Positions 26,469 through 35,504 of a DNA stretch of 64,000 nucleotides are shown here, piece after piece (the stretch's first letter is position 1; each line of letters starts with the position of its first letter). The stretch is from Clostridia bacterium (GTDB lineage: Bacteria; Bacillota; Clostridia; Oscillospirales; CAG-272): NCBI GenBank assembly GCA_017482355.1, contig JAFUNJ010000010.1, positions 310,001-374,000 of the forward strand, written 5' to 3'. Under the pieces are notes generated by a model, which did not search any database, had not been told where the DNA came from, and saw only the letters and a list, made by a program, of their open reading frames with translations. Made by a program: the position numbers and the translations under genes.

Positions 26469-26611
26469 ATAGCTCCCCCCCATTCACGCGAATTCAGTCG
26501 CAAAAGGTAAAAACAAAAATAATTGACAATTCGGTCATTTATAAATAATTCCTCGTTCTGCGGCGCAGGGCGAGATGAGAAAGATGTTGTAAAAAGAAAG
26601 GATTTTTAATT

Positions 26612-28276
26612 ATGGAACTTTTAGGATGCCTCATTTGGCTGCTTGCAGGTGTCGGCGTATTCATCGTCGGCATGAACTTCATGGGCGAAGCACTCGAAAA
26701 GAGCGCGGGCAGCGGAATGAAGAAATTTCTCGGCAAAATAAGTAACAACCGCTTCTCGGGCGTCGGCGTCGGTGCAGGCGTTACTGCGATAATTCAAAGC
26801 TCGTCTGCGACCTCCGTCATGGTCATAGGTCTCGTTAACGCGGGCGTTATGACGCTTATGCAGGCGACCCCGATCATCATGGGCGCAAACATCGGTACTA
26901 CGATCACGGGCGTGCTCGTCGCCTTGAAAAATGACATCTTCAATATGATAATGTACCTGCTCGCCTTCGCGGGAGTTATGATGGGCTTCGCCAAGAACGA
27001 AAAGGTCAAGCTTTTCGGATCGCTTTTCGGCGGTCTCGGTCTTATCTTCGTAGGACTTGAGGTAATGAGCTCCGAGCAGGCATTCGGAAATCAGCTTGTA
27101 AAGGATATGTTCACCGACATATTCGCAAAAATAGATTTCCCTCTTCTTATGATACTCGTCGGCGTGATCTTTACCGCGCTCATTCAGTCCTCCTCCGCCG
27201 CAACCGGTGTCGTTATCACTATGGTCGGCACGGGAGTTCTTGAGCTTGACCTTGCGCTCTTCATCGTGCTCGGCGCGAACATCGGCACCTGCGTGACGGC
27301 ACTTCTTGCTTCAATGGGTGCGCAGGCGAACGCAAAGCGCGTTGCGCTCATACACTTCACCTTCAATACCATAGGAACGGTGCTTTTTGCAACGCTTATC
27401 TGGATATTCAAGGATCAGGCAGTATCGCTCCTTACGAGCTTCTTCCCCAAGGACGACCCGATGTCGCTTCAGATGCGAGTTTCGGTCTTCCACGTCATCT
27501 TCAACGTAACGACGACGATCATTCTTCTTCCCTTCGTCAAGCAGCTCGTCGAGTTTTCGAAAAAGGTCATCCGCGACAAGAAGAGCGCAGAGGAAACACG
27601 CACTCTCAAATACGTCGACGACCGACTTCTTGCAGTTCCCACCGTTGCACTCGGTCAGGTAAAGAAGGAAATGGACTACATGCTTGGGCTTGTCGAGGAG
27701 AATATCGGCTACGCCTTCAACGCGCTTGAGACCCGTTCCAAGGTCAACGGTGAAAAGGTTGTGGAAAACGAGGCAATAATAGACTTTACGAACGGTGCGC
27801 TCACGCGCTTCCTTATCAAGCTATCCTCGACCGTCGAGGGAAGCGACGAGGTAATAATCGGTTCTTACTTCCACGTGCTCAACGACCTTGAGCGTATCGG
27901 CGACCACGCCGAAAACTTCTACGAGATCGGCGCAGAGATGGCTGACAAGGAGCTTGTATTCTCCGAGGCGGCAGTTGACGAGATTAAGGGAATGTGCGGA
28001 GTTGTTTCTCAGATGTTTGAAATTTCGAAGGACGCATTCGAAAATCTCAACGGCGAGCGTCTAAACGAGCTTACCGAGCTTGAGGACAAGGTCGACGAAA
28101 TGAAAAAGACCCTGACCGCAAGACACTTTGCGCGTCTTGCAGAGGGTAACTGCTCGGTTGACCACAGCCCGTACTTCTCGTCCACGGTCGTCGGTCTTGA
28201 AAGAGTTGCCGACCACCTTGTAAACGTCGGATACAGTATCGTGAACCCCGTTGGTTCCGAAAAGGAAAACGCATAA
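26612..28276 (+). CDS. Na/Pi cotransporter family protein with C-terminal PhoU-like domain
   Basis: 554 residues. About eight membrane segments in the first 320 residues carry two inverted signatures, AIIQSSSATSVM and ALIQSSSAATGVV, which are the QSSS motifs of the NptA/SLC34-like family. Residues about 350-545 are helical and PhoU-like (DLERIGDHAENFYEIG, GLERVADHLVNVG). Related proteins import phosphate with Na+. Its place between pyrF and pyrE, in the same orientation and 19 bp before pyrE, suggests co-transcription with pyrimidine genes, perhaps because nucleotide synthesis and PRPP draw on phosphate (inference). AAAGGATTTTTAATT precedes the ATG. Confidence 0.9.
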   Translation: MELLGCLIWLLAGVGVFIVGMNFMGEALEKSAGSGMKKFLGKISNNRFSGVGVGAGVTAIIQSSSATSVMVIGLVNAGVMTLMQATPIIMGANIGTTITGVLVALKNDIFNMIMYLLAFAGVMMGFAKNEKVKLFGSLFGGLGLIFVGLEVMSSEQAFGNQLVKDMFTDIFAKIDFPLLMILVGVIFTALIQSSSAATGVVITMVGTGVLELDLALFIVLGANIGTCVTALLASMGAQANAKRVALIHFTFNTIGTVLFATLIWIFKDQAVSLLTSFFPKDDPMSLQMRVSVFHVIFNVTTTIILLPFVKQLVEFSKKVIRDKKSAEETRTLKYVDDRLLAVPTVALGQVKKEMDYMLGLVEENIGYAFNALETRSKVNGEKVVENEAIIDFTNGALTRFLIKLSSTVEGSDEVIIGSYFHVLNDLERIGDHAENFYEIGAEMADKELVFSEAAVDEIKGMCGVVSQMFEISKDAFENLNGERLNELTELEDKVDEMKKTLTARHFARLAEGNCSVDHSPYFSSTVVGLERVADHLVNVGYSIVNPVGSEKENA

Positions 28277-28295
28277 TATTTTGGAGGACAGATAA

Positions 28296-28949
28296 ATGGA
28301 AAGCTACAAGAGAGAATTTATTGAATTTTTGCAGGGCGCGGGAGTTCTGAAGTTCGGTGATTTCACCGCAAAAAGCGGAAGAAAGATCCCCTATTTCATC
28401 AACGCAGGAATGATCAAGACCGGTGACGATATTGCGAAGCTCGGCGAGTTCTATGCTAAAGCTTACGAGGAGAAGCTCGGCAGAAAGCAGGCGGTTCTCT
28501 ACGGTCCCGCCTACAAGGGAATCTCCCTTGCGGTATCTGCCGCTGTTGCGCTTTCGAAGAGAGAGCTGAACGTTCCCTTCTTCTTTAACCGTAAAGAGGT
28601 AAAGGATCACGGCGAGGGCGGAGTCTTCGTCGGTTACGTACCTACATCCGGCGAGGAAATCGTCATAATCGAGGACGTTATCACAGCAGGAACCGCCATC
28701 CGCGAAAGCATGGAGATCCTTTCTCACCTCGAGGGAACGAAGGTTGCCGCTACCTTTATCATGGTCGACCGCAAGGAAAAGGGTCAGACCGAAAAGGGTG
28801 CAATGCAGGAAATTGAAGAGCAGTTCGGTTTCCCCGTATATTCGATAGTCGACGTTTACGACATCATCGAGTATCTAAGCGAAGACCCTGCAAACGAGGA
28901 AAACGTAACGAGAATCAAGAATTATCTTGCTGTTAACGGAGCTAAATAA
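28296..28949 (+). CDS. pyrE: orotate phosphoribosyltransferase
   Basis: 217 residues. It joins orotate to PRPP to give OMP. Motifs: [16 protein letters not shown] (orotate site), [25 protein letters not shown] (flexible catalytic loop, K and H), and the PRPP loop [12 protein letters not shown]. The start follows TTGGAGGACAGATAA. The stop overlaps the pyrB start (TAATG), implying coupled translation. Confidence 0.96.
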   Translation: MESYKREFIEFLQGAGVLKFGDFTAKSGRKIPYFINAGMIKTGDDIAKLGEFYAKAYEEKLGRKQAVLYGPAYKGISLAVSAAVALSKRELNVPFFFNRKEVKDHGEGGVFVGYVPTSGEEIVIIEDVITAGTAIRESMEILSHLEGTKVAATFIMVDRKEKGQTEKGAMQEIEEQFGFPVYSIVDVYDIIEYLSEDPANEENVTRIKNYLAVNGAK

Positions 28950-29857
28950 TGAGAAGCGTAATTGATATTAAAGAGCTTTCAGTCTCAGAGATCGACGAGC
29001 TCGTCTCGGTAGCGAAGGACATAATCGCAAATCCCGAAAAATACGCACACAAGTGCGAAGGCAAAAAGCTTGCAACGCTCTTTTTCGAGCCGTCCACCCG
29101 TACCCGCCTTTCCTTTGAGGCGGCAATGTACGAGCTCGGCGGAAACGTGCTGAGCATGGCGTCGGCTGCATCCTCTTCCGCATCCAAGGGAGAAAGCGTT
29201 GCCGACACAGCGCAGGTAATTTCCTGCTATGCCGATATAATCGCGATGCGTCACCCCAAGGAGGGCGCACCGATGGTTGCGGCGATGAACGCATCTATCC
29301 CCGTTATCAACGCAGGTGACGGCGGTCACAACCACCCGACTCAGACCCTTGCAGACCTTCTCACAATAAGCCGTGAAAAGGGCAGATTCGATAATCTTAC
29401 CGTCGGCTTCTGCGGCGACCTTAAGTTCGGTCGTACAGTTCATTCGCTTATTTCCGCTATGGAAAGATACGAGGGCGTTAAGTTCGTTCTCATATCTCCC
29501 GACGAGCTGACCGTTCCCGATTACGTCAAACGCGAGCTTGACAAAAAGGGCATTCCTTACGTTGAAACGACCGACCTCACCGCCGTAATGCCCGAACTTG
29601 ACATTCTCTACATGACGAGAGTTCAGCAGGAGCGCTTCTTCAACGAGGAGGATTACCTCCGCCTCCGCGACAGCTACATTTTGACTCCCGAAAAGCTTGA
29701 GAATGCGAAAAGCGATATGATAGTTATGCATCCGCTGCCCCGTGTGAATGAAATCAGCGTTGCAGTTGACCGCGACCCCCGTGCCTGCTACTTCAAGCAG
29801 GTGCTTAACGGAAAATATATGAGAATGGCGCTTATTCTTAAGCTTCTCGGACTGTGA
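28949..29857 (+). CDS. pyrB: aspartate carbamoyltransferase catalytic subunit
   Basis: 302 residues. It condenses carbamoyl phosphate with aspartate. The carbamoyl-phosphate loop [13 protein letters not shown] (residues about 46-58) is intact, with [11 protein letters not shown] (80s loop), [21 protein letters not shown] and [10 protein letters not shown]. Unlike the ornithine enzyme at 35505 it lacks HCLPAHR. It is followed after 7 bp by the regulatory chain gene, so a PyrB6-PyrI6-type holoenzyme, feedback-controlled by nucleotides, is expected. Confidence 0.97.
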   Translation: MRSVIDIKELSVSEIDELVSVAKDIIANPEKYAHKCEGKKLATLFFEPSTRTRLSFEAAMYELGGNVLSMASAASSSASKGESVADTAQVISCYADIIAMRHPKEGAPMVAAMNASIPVINAGDGGHNHPTQTLADLLTISREKGRFDNLTVGFCGDLKFGRTVHSLISAMERYEGVKFVLISPDELTVPDYVKRELDKKGIPYVETTDLTAVMPELDILYMTRVQQERFFNEEDYLRLRDSYILTPEKLENAKSDMIVMHPLPRVNEISVAVDRDPRACYFKQVLNGKYMRMALILKLLGL

Positions 29858-29864
29858 GGATGTT

Positions 29865-30284
29865 ATGAATATTGATTCTATCAAAAACGGAATAGTTCTC
29901 GATCATCTTACCCCCGGCAAGGGCATGGAGGTCTACCGCCTTCTCGGGCTTGACCGTCTCGACTGTCACATCGCGATCATCAAGAATGCGCCGAGCCGCA
30001 AGATGGGAAAAAAGGACATTATCAAGATCGCTGACGACATAGCCCTCGACACCGAGGTGCTGGGCTACATCTGCCCCGGCGCGACCGTCAATATAATCAA
30101 GGACGGAAAGAACGTCGAGAAAAAGAAGATGTCGCTCCCCGAAAAGCTCGTAAACGTCGTCACCTGCCACAATCCCCGTTGCATCACGACTACCGAGCAG
30201 GAGCTTCCGCAGATATTCGCACTCACCGATCACGAAAGAGCCGAGTACCGCTGCATCTACTGCGAAACCCTCGCGAAGAATTGA
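29865..30284 (+). CDS. pyrI: aspartate carbamoyltransferase regulatory subunit
   Basis: 139 residues. The N-terminal allosteric nucleotide-binding domain (IVLDHLTPGKGMEVYRLL, then SRKMGKKDIIKI) is followed by the zinc domain with CHNPRC and later YRCIYCE. This gives the four Cys that hold Zn and contact PyrB. The length is at the short end of the family (about 140-155). It ends the pyrimidine cluster, with a strong terminator directly downstream. Confidence 0.95.
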   Translation: MNIDSIKNGIVLDHLTPGKGMEVYRLLGLDRLDCHIAIIKNAPSRKMGKKDIIKIADDIALDTEVLGYICPGATVNIIKDGKNVEKKKMSLPEKLVNVVTCHNPRCITTTEQELPQIFALTDHERAEYRCIYCETLAKN

Positions 30285-30291
30285 ATATCAG

Positions 30292-30321
30292 GCAGACGGC
30301 AAACGCCGTCTGCTTTTTTTG
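30292..30321 (+). terminator. terminator of the pyrimidine cluster
   Basis: GCAGACGGC / GCCGTCTGC stem with AAAC loop and seven T. Confidence 0.9.
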
Positions 30322-30570
30322 TTTACTCAAGGAGAAGGCAAGACAACGTTCAATCTATCTCTTTTAATAGAGAATATTTTGAGCGTGGGAGCAACGGTTA
30401 AACATATCAAAGCTTCCCAAAATCGAAAGGGGTTTCCAAAGGGGAAAACGTGTGCAGAATTTTGCCTCCGCAAAAGTCAAACCCGTTGCCCCCTTGGCGT
30501 GATTCTTTTGCGGTAGGTTTGCGAAGCAAAACTACTCGTTCATTTGCACGAGCAAGAAAAGTGGAAAGAA
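30322..30570. repeat. composite dispersed repeat
   Basis: It contains GGAGAAGGCAAGACAACGTT (compare 205-225) and the 33-bp block at 30419-30453 identical to 3493-3526. A GCCCCCTTGGCGTG...TTTGCACGAGCAAGAAAAG tail is shared with 3555-3605. The order of blocks matches that at 3450-3610, so the whole unit was copied. The 420-bp gap has no gene. Only the promoter at 30647 follows. Confidence 0.75.
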
Positions 30571-30646
30571 TAACACATAAATCATTCCCGTCAAACGCAC
30601 CATATAATATAAGGTAATATTTTGCGAATAAATATCATCACAAAAC

Positions 30647-30675
30647 TTGACAAAATTCGCGCCCTGTGATAGAAT
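30647..30675 (+). promoter_or_regulatory. promoter of the lipoprotein gene
   Basis: TTGACA (30647-30652), 17 bp, TAGAAT (30670-30675). Confidence 0.8.
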
Positions 30676-30707
30676 TTCTATGTATTATTTTTTGAAAGGA
30701 TCACGAT

Positions 30708-32156
30708 ATGAGAACCCGTCTTTTATCTGTAATCTCGCTTCTCCTTGCAACCGTTCTTGTTCTCGGTGCGCTTTTCACATCCTGCTCTCCGAAGAAAAAA
30801 GCGTCCAAGGTTACCCAGTACCTCGATAAGATCATCGAGGCGACCTTCGAAAATCTCTCGACTAAAAACAGTCAGGTCACTACCTCTAAGCTGACCATTA
30901 ACAACACCGCCGACCTTGGCATTCCTCACTTTGTCGGCTCGCAGACCACCATCATTACAGGAAAGAACGGCGAGCGCGTTTCGAATACCGAGATCACGCT
31001 CGACAGCGGAAAGCTTGATCTTTCCCTGTACACATCAGACTCGACCGTCATCATCGGCTCGAGCGCGATCGGCTCCTCAAAGTATGGATTTGAAGCCGAA
31101 AACGCAGACACGATCATAGGTCTGTTCGGCTCTATGTTCATCCCATCCGCTCCCGACTCTTCCGCAAACGGAATTCTCGGCTCTATGAACGGAATAGGCA
31201 CGCTCCTCGAGGGAAACAATCCCGAGCGGGTTTATACTATTCTCGAAAAATACATGGAGATCGTTTCCGACGCCGCTCAGAGTGCTTGCAAGAGCAATAT
31301 CAAGTCGGGTGATGAGATCACCGTTGTAGTTGAGTTCAACACCTCCAGCACAAAGAAGCTCATCAAAGACGTTTTCGCCTCCCTTAAGCAGGACGATGAG
31401 CTTAAGACCCTCCTCGAAACTACCCTCATTTCAAGCGGAATGACGGAGGAGCAGGCAAAGGAACAGATGGACGCGATCCTCTCCGATGAGACCGTTAAAG
31501 CACTTTACGATGAGCTTGATAAGACGCCCTTCACCTTTACGGTAACCTTCAAGGCAAACAAGGATTATATCCTAAACGGCTTGTTCGTTGAATATAAATC
31601 CGGCGCCGACAAGGTTTGCTTCTTCCTCGATGCAACCGAGTCGGGCAAAACAGAGCTCGGATGCTCCGCCGCCGTTGAAGTCGAGGGAGTTGCTCACACG
31701 AGCGAGCAAAAGCTCGTCTTCGAAAACAAGGTCGTTGACGGCGCAGCAGTATTTGAGATCAGCTATGTGAGTGTCTTTGACGAAAGCTCGGCTTCTAACA
31801 CTCTTCTTAAGACCGAGATCAAGGACGGCAAGTATTCCGCAGTCTTCCGCGTTGAGGACGAACGCCTCGACGTTGGTTACTATAACGTAACCGTCGCCGG
31901 CGACGTTGCACTTGCAGGTAACAAGACGACATACACCGTTACCTCCGCCACCGCGCTCGGAAAAACCATCGCGCTTGACGTAAAGATCGAGACTGAGATC
32001 GGCGGAACCGTTCCCGAATTCCCGACCGACTTCAAGAATATTCTTAACGTGACAGGCGACGAATTCAAGATCATTATGAATAACCTCAAAAACAGTCCTC
32101 TTGGACAGTTTATACCCAAAAACGAACCCGGCATCGCTCTTCCCGACGTAGAGTAA
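30708..32156 (+). CDS. lipoprotein of unknown function
   Basis: 482 residues. The signal peptide ends in a lipobox (LFTSC, Cys at 26), followed by SPKKKASK, so it should be lipid-anchored on the outer face of the membrane. The mature part is rich in Thr, Ser, Lys and Asp, with repeated beta-strand patterns and a Glu/Gln-rich helical stretch near residues 235-270 (MTEEQAKEQM). No domain is recognised; the look is that of the many substrate-free surface lipoproteins of gut clostridia. It has its own promoter and terminator. AAAGGATCACGAT precedes the ATG. Confidence 0.8.
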   Translation: MRTRLLSVISLLLATVLVLGALFTSCSPKKKASKVTQYLDKIIEATFENLSTKNSQVTTSKLTINNTADLGIPHFVGSQTTIITGKNGERVSNTEITLDSGKLDLSLYTSDSTVIIGSSAIGSSKYGFEAENADTIIGLFGSMFIPSAPDSSANGILGSMNGIGTLLEGNNPERVYTILEKYMEIVSDAAQSACKSNIKSGDEITVVVEFNTSSTKKLIKDVFASLKQDDELKTLLETTLISSGMTEEQAKEQMDAILSDETVKALYDELDKTPFTFTVTFKANKDYILNGLFVEYKSGADKVCFFLDATESGKTELGCSAAVEVEGVAHTSEQKLVFENKVVDGAAVFEISYVSVFDESSASNTLLKTEIKDGKYSAVFRVEDERLDVGYYNVTVAGDVALAGNKTTYTVTSATALGKTIALDVKIETEIGGTVPEFPTDFKNILNVTGDEFKIIMNNLKNSPLGQFIPKNEPGIALPDVE

Positions 32157-32172
32157 TATTCCCGTAATTCCC

Positions 32173-32203
32173 GCAAAAGCACCGCTCGGCGGTGCTTTTG
32201 CTA
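32173..32203 (+). terminator. terminator after the lipoprotein gene
   Basis: GCAAAAGCACCGC / GCGGTGCTTTTGC stem with TCG loop; the TTTTG run lies inside the 3' arm. Confidence 0.7.
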
Positions 32204-32280
32204 AAAATATGCACAAAAATGCGCATAAATCGGTATATTCAATGTATAAACCGATAAAAATTAAATATTTTTCCAAAACC

Positions 32281-32319
32281 CCTTGATTTTTATGCAAGGC
32301 GGATGTATAATTATGCAGA
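32281..32319 (+). promoter_or_regulatory. argG promoter overlapped by two ArgR-box-like operators
   Basis: TTGATT (32283-32288), 17 bp, TATAAT (32306-32311). Core 32304-32317 (TGTATAATTATGCA) fits the ARG-box consensus TGNATWWWWATNCA at every position and covers the -10. Core 32283-32296 fits with one mismatch and covers the -35. The two centres are 21 bp apart, the spacing of tandem ArgR boxes bound by one hexamer. Repression by arginine is inferred; no argR is in the window. Confidence 0.75.
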
Positions 32320-32354
32320 CGACAAAAACAGGTCAAACTGAAAGGATATATATT

Positions 32355-33581
32355 ATGGATAAGAAAAACATCAAAAAGGTAGTTCTTGCGTACTCGGGCG
32401 GTCTTGATACCTCGATCATCATCCCGTGGCTCAAGGAAAATTACAACAACTGCGAGGTAATCGCCGTTTCCGGTAACGTCGGACAGGCAGACGAGCTTGA
32501 AGGCCTTGAGGAAAAGGCACTTAAGACCGGCGCGTCGAAGCTCTACGTTCTCGACCTTACCGACGATTACGTCGATAACTACATCATGCCCTGCGTTAAG
32601 GCAGGAGCAAAGTACGAGGATTACCTCCTCGGAACCTCTCACGCTCGTCCCTGCATCGCAAAGGGACTTGCGGAGATCGCTATCAAGGAAAATGCAGACG
32701 CGATCTGCCACGGCTGTACCGGTAAGGGTAACGACCAGGTTCGTTTCGAGCTCACCCTCAAGCACTTCTGCCCCGATATGCCGATAATCGCTCCCTGGCG
32801 TGAGTGGGATATCAAGAGCCGTGAGGAGGAGATCGACTATGCGGAGGCGCATAACGTTCCTCTTAAGATAAACCGCGAAACCAACTATTCTAAGGATAAG
32901 AACCTCTGGCACCTTTCCCACGAGGGAATGGATCTCGAGGACGCAGGCAACGAGCCGCTTTACGATAAGGACGGCTTCCTCGAGCTCGGCGTTTCGCCCT
33001 TCAAGGCGCCCGACGAGCCGACCTACGTTACCCTCGATTTTGAAAAGGGTATTCCTGTTGCCCTTGACGGCGAGAAGATGTCCGCAAAGAACATCATTCT
33101 CAAGCTCAACGAGCTCGGCGGTAAGAACGGAATAGGTCTACTTGACATCGTTGAAAACCGTCTCGTCGGCATGAAGTGCCGCGGCGTTTACGAAACTCCC
33201 GGTGGAGAGATCCTCTACTTCGCTCATAACTACCTCGAGACTCTCTGCCTCGACAAGATGACTGCTCACAAGAAGCAGGAGCTTGCTATCACTTTCGCTG
33301 ACCTCGTTTACAACGGTCAGTGGTTCACACCTCTGCGCGAAGCGCTCTCCGCGTTCGTCGATAAAACGCAGGAGAAGGTTACCGGTAAGGTAAAGCTTAA
33401 GCTCTACAAGGGTAACATCATCAAGGCGGGCGCTTGGTCCGATTATTCCCTCTATTCCGAAGAGATCGCAACCTTCGGCGAGGATAACGTCTACGACCAG
33501 TCCGACGCTACCGGATTCATCAACCTCTTCGGCCTCCCGATCAAGGTTCAGGCACAGGTCGACGCTAAAAATAAGAAGTAA
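32355..33581 (+). CDS. argG: argininosuccinate synthase
   Basis: 408 residues. It joins citrulline and aspartate with ATP. The N-type PP-loop [10 protein letters not shown] is at about residues 11-20, with [20 protein letters not shown] and [16 protein letters not shown], all family signatures. The start at 32355 was chosen because AAAGGA lies 10 nt before it; the open frame upstream covers the operators and promoter. argH and argF follow in the same direction after repeat-bearing gaps. The preceding step (argF) and the following one (argH) complete citrulline to arginine here. Confidence 0.96.
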   Translation: MDKKNIKKVVLAYSGGLDTSIIIPWLKENYNNCEVIAVSGNVGQADELEGLEEKALKTGASKLYVLDLTDDYVDNYIMPCVKAGAKYEDYLLGTSHARPCIAKGLAEIAIKENADAICHGCTGKGNDQVRFELTLKHFCPDMPIIAPWREWDIKSREEEIDYAEAHNVPLKINRETNYSKDKNLWHLSHEGMDLEDAGNEPLYDKDGFLELGVSPFKAPDEPTYVTLDFEKGIPVALDGEKMSAKNIILKLNELGGKNGIGLLDIVENRLVGMKCRGVYETPGGEILYFAHNYLETLCLDKMTAHKKQELAITFADLVYNGQWFTPLREALSAFVDKTQEKVTGKVKLKLYKGNIIKAGAWSDYSLYSEEIATFGEDNVYDQSDATGFINLFGLPIKVQAQVDAKNKK

Positions 33582-33588
33582 AATATTA

Positions 33589-34045
33589 GGGGGAACTTTT
33601 GAAAAAGTTCCCCCATACCCCCCTCAAAACCTTTAAACTGCCGAAAACTCCGTTTTCGGCGAATTGTGTTTATTGGAAAATCATATTGAACCTGATTTGT
33701 AGGGTGCTTCATCGTTCACTCTATCACGGTCAATCGAACGCTTAGGAATTTTGCTTTACCTTCTCCAGCGGGAGAAGGTGTCTCCGAAGGAGGCGGATGA
33801 GGTGTCATCAAAGCGAATGTAATGAGCTTTGACAGTTCTTTTTGTGGATATATTGGGAGATTACTCCTCATCCACCACTTCGCCGGAATCCCCCTTCTCC
33901 CTCAGGAGAAGGTAAACGGCGTGGCGAAACTTTCTATAGCTCTATCTTTGCGAAAAACTCAGTTTTTCGCAGTATAAAAGTTTTTGATCCAAACTTTTTT
34001 CAAAAAGTTTGGCGAGTTTCCAAAGGGCGGCGCCCTTTGGGTTAG
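33589..34045. repeat. several dispersed repeats between argG and argH
   Basis: 33589-33614 is a perfect hairpin, GGGGAACTTTT / AAAGTTCCCC, followed by CCATACCCCCC. It may also end argG transcripts although it has no T-run. 33759-33912 is a CCTTCTCC-family palindrome (inner CGGATGAGGTGTC... and ...CTCATCCACCAC). 33960-34040 has nested hairpins (GATCCAAACTTTTTTC.., GGGCGGCGCCCTTTGG). No gene is seen over these 470 bp. Confidence 0.75.
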
Positions 34046-34053
34046 GAGTAATT

Positions 34054-35427
34054 ATGGAAAAAATGTGGGCAGGGCGCTTTGTTAAGGCGCTTGACAAGGA
34101 AGCGGACGATTTCAACTCGTCGATCAGCTTCGACTGCAAAATGTATAAGCAGGACATAACGGGAAGCTTGGCGCACGCTTCGATGCTCTCTAAGTGCGGC
34201 ATCATCACGAAAGTAGAATGCGAGACCATTTCCGACGGGCTTTGCTCAATTCTTGACGACCTGACGAGCGGCAAGCTTGACATCGACCTTGATGCCGAGG
34301 ACATTCATATGTTCGTTGAGGCAGAGCTGACGAAGCGCATAGGAGAGGTCGGCAAAAAGCTTCATACCGCAAGAAGCCGTAACGACCAGGTCGCACTTGA
34401 CATAAGAATGTATCTAAGAGACGAGATAGACGAGATAATTTCCCTTCTCCGCAAGCTGATCGGCGCGATTCTCACGCAGGCGAAGAAAGGAAAATCGCTC
34501 ATAATGCCGGGTTATACGCACCTCCAGCGCGCGCAGCCGATAACCTTTGCTCACCATCTGCTTGCTTACGGAATGATGTTCACGCGCGACATCGGGCGCC
34601 TGAATGACTGCAAGAAGCGAATGAATTATTCGCCGCTCGGCTCCTGCGCGCTAGCGGGAACGACTTACGCGACCGACCGTCTTTATACCGCCGAAAAGCT
34701 TGGCTTCGACGGCATCTGTGAGAACAGCATCGACGGCGTTTCCGACCGTGATTTTGCAGTGGAGCTTCTCTCTGCCTGCTCGCTCATTATGACTCACCTT
34801 TCGCGTTTTTCCGAGGAAGTTATCCTCTGGTCGAGCTGGGAATTTAAGTTCGTCGAGCTTGACGATTCCTACACGACGGGCTCGTCCATCATGCCGCAGA
34901 AGAAGAATCCCGATATGGCGGAGCTTGTAAGAGGCAAGACGGGACGCGTTTACGGCGACCTTATGGGACTTCTTACGGTTCTTAAGGGAATTCCCCTCGC
35001 ATATAACAAGGATATGCAGGAGGACAAGGAATCGGTGTTCGACGCGACCGAAACCGTCAAAAAGTGCCTTTCGGTATTCGCGCCGATGATAGAAACGATG
35101 AAGCCGATACCCGAAAACATGTATAAAGCGGCTCAAAAGGGCTTTATAAACGCGACCGACCTCGCGGATTACCTCGTCGGAAAGGGACTCCCCTTCCGCT
35201 CGGCATATAAGATAGTCGGTCAGCTCGTTGCTCACTGCATCGACCTCGGAACAGTCCTTGACGAGCTTCCGATCGAGGAGTATAAAAAATTCGATCCCAA
35301 TTTTGACTCCGACCTCTACGACGCAATTTCCCTTGAGACCTGCGTAATGAAGCGTAATTCCCTCGGCGGCTGCGGCGAGGAATCGTTTGAAAGACAGGTT
35401 AAGTATATAGAAGGTTTTTTGGCGTAG
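34054..35427 (+). CDS. argH: argininosuccinate lyase
   Basis: 457 residues. It splits argininosuccinate to arginine and fumarate. Fumarase/aspartase-superfamily signatures are clear: MWAGRF at the start, HTARSRNDQVALD, GYTHLQRAQP (catalytic His), and the flexible loop GSSIMPQKKNPD with the catalytic Ser. AGGAG lies 5 nt before the ATG at 34054. It is followed by argF after a 77-bp gap with a short palindrome. Confidence 0.96.
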   Translation: MEKMWAGRFVKALDKEADDFNSSISFDCKMYKQDITGSLAHASMLSKCGIITKVECETISDGLCSILDDLTSGKLDIDLDAEDIHMFVEAELTKRIGEVGKKLHTARSRNDQVALDIRMYLRDEIDEIISLLRKLIGAILTQAKKGKSLIMPGYTHLQRAQPITFAHHLLAYGMMFTRDIGRLNDCKKRMNYSPLGSCALAGTTYATDRLYTAEKLGFDGICENSIDGVSDRDFAVELLSACSLIMTHLSRFSEEVILWSSWEFKFVELDDSYTTGSSIMPQKKNPDMAELVRGKTGRVYGDLMGLLTVLKGIPLAYNKDMQEDKESVFDATETVKKCLSVFAPMIETMKPIPENMYKAAQKGFINATDLADYLVGKGLPFRSAYKIVGQLVAHCIDLGTVLDELPIEEYKKFDPNFDSDLYDAISLETCVMKRNSLGGCGEESFERQVKYIEGFLA

Positions 35428-35440
35428 CGATAACATAAAT

Positions 35441-35468
35441 GTAGGGCGGGAGCAAGCCCCCGCCCTAC
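35441..35468. repeat. short palindrome between argH and argF
   Basis: GTAGGGCGGG / CCCGCCCTAC hairpin with loop AGCAAGC. It is a minimal member of the GTAGGG.../...CCCTAC type seen near 14257, 37557 and 50385. Confidence 0.75.
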
Positions 35469-35504
35469 AACAAAGTGGCATAAACCTTGAAAGGAATTTA
35501 TACT

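Noticed and set aside
31572-32921. 449-codon minus-strand frame opposite the lipoprotein and argG
   Set aside because: It crosses a terminator and the argG promoter and is antisense to two well-supported genes.
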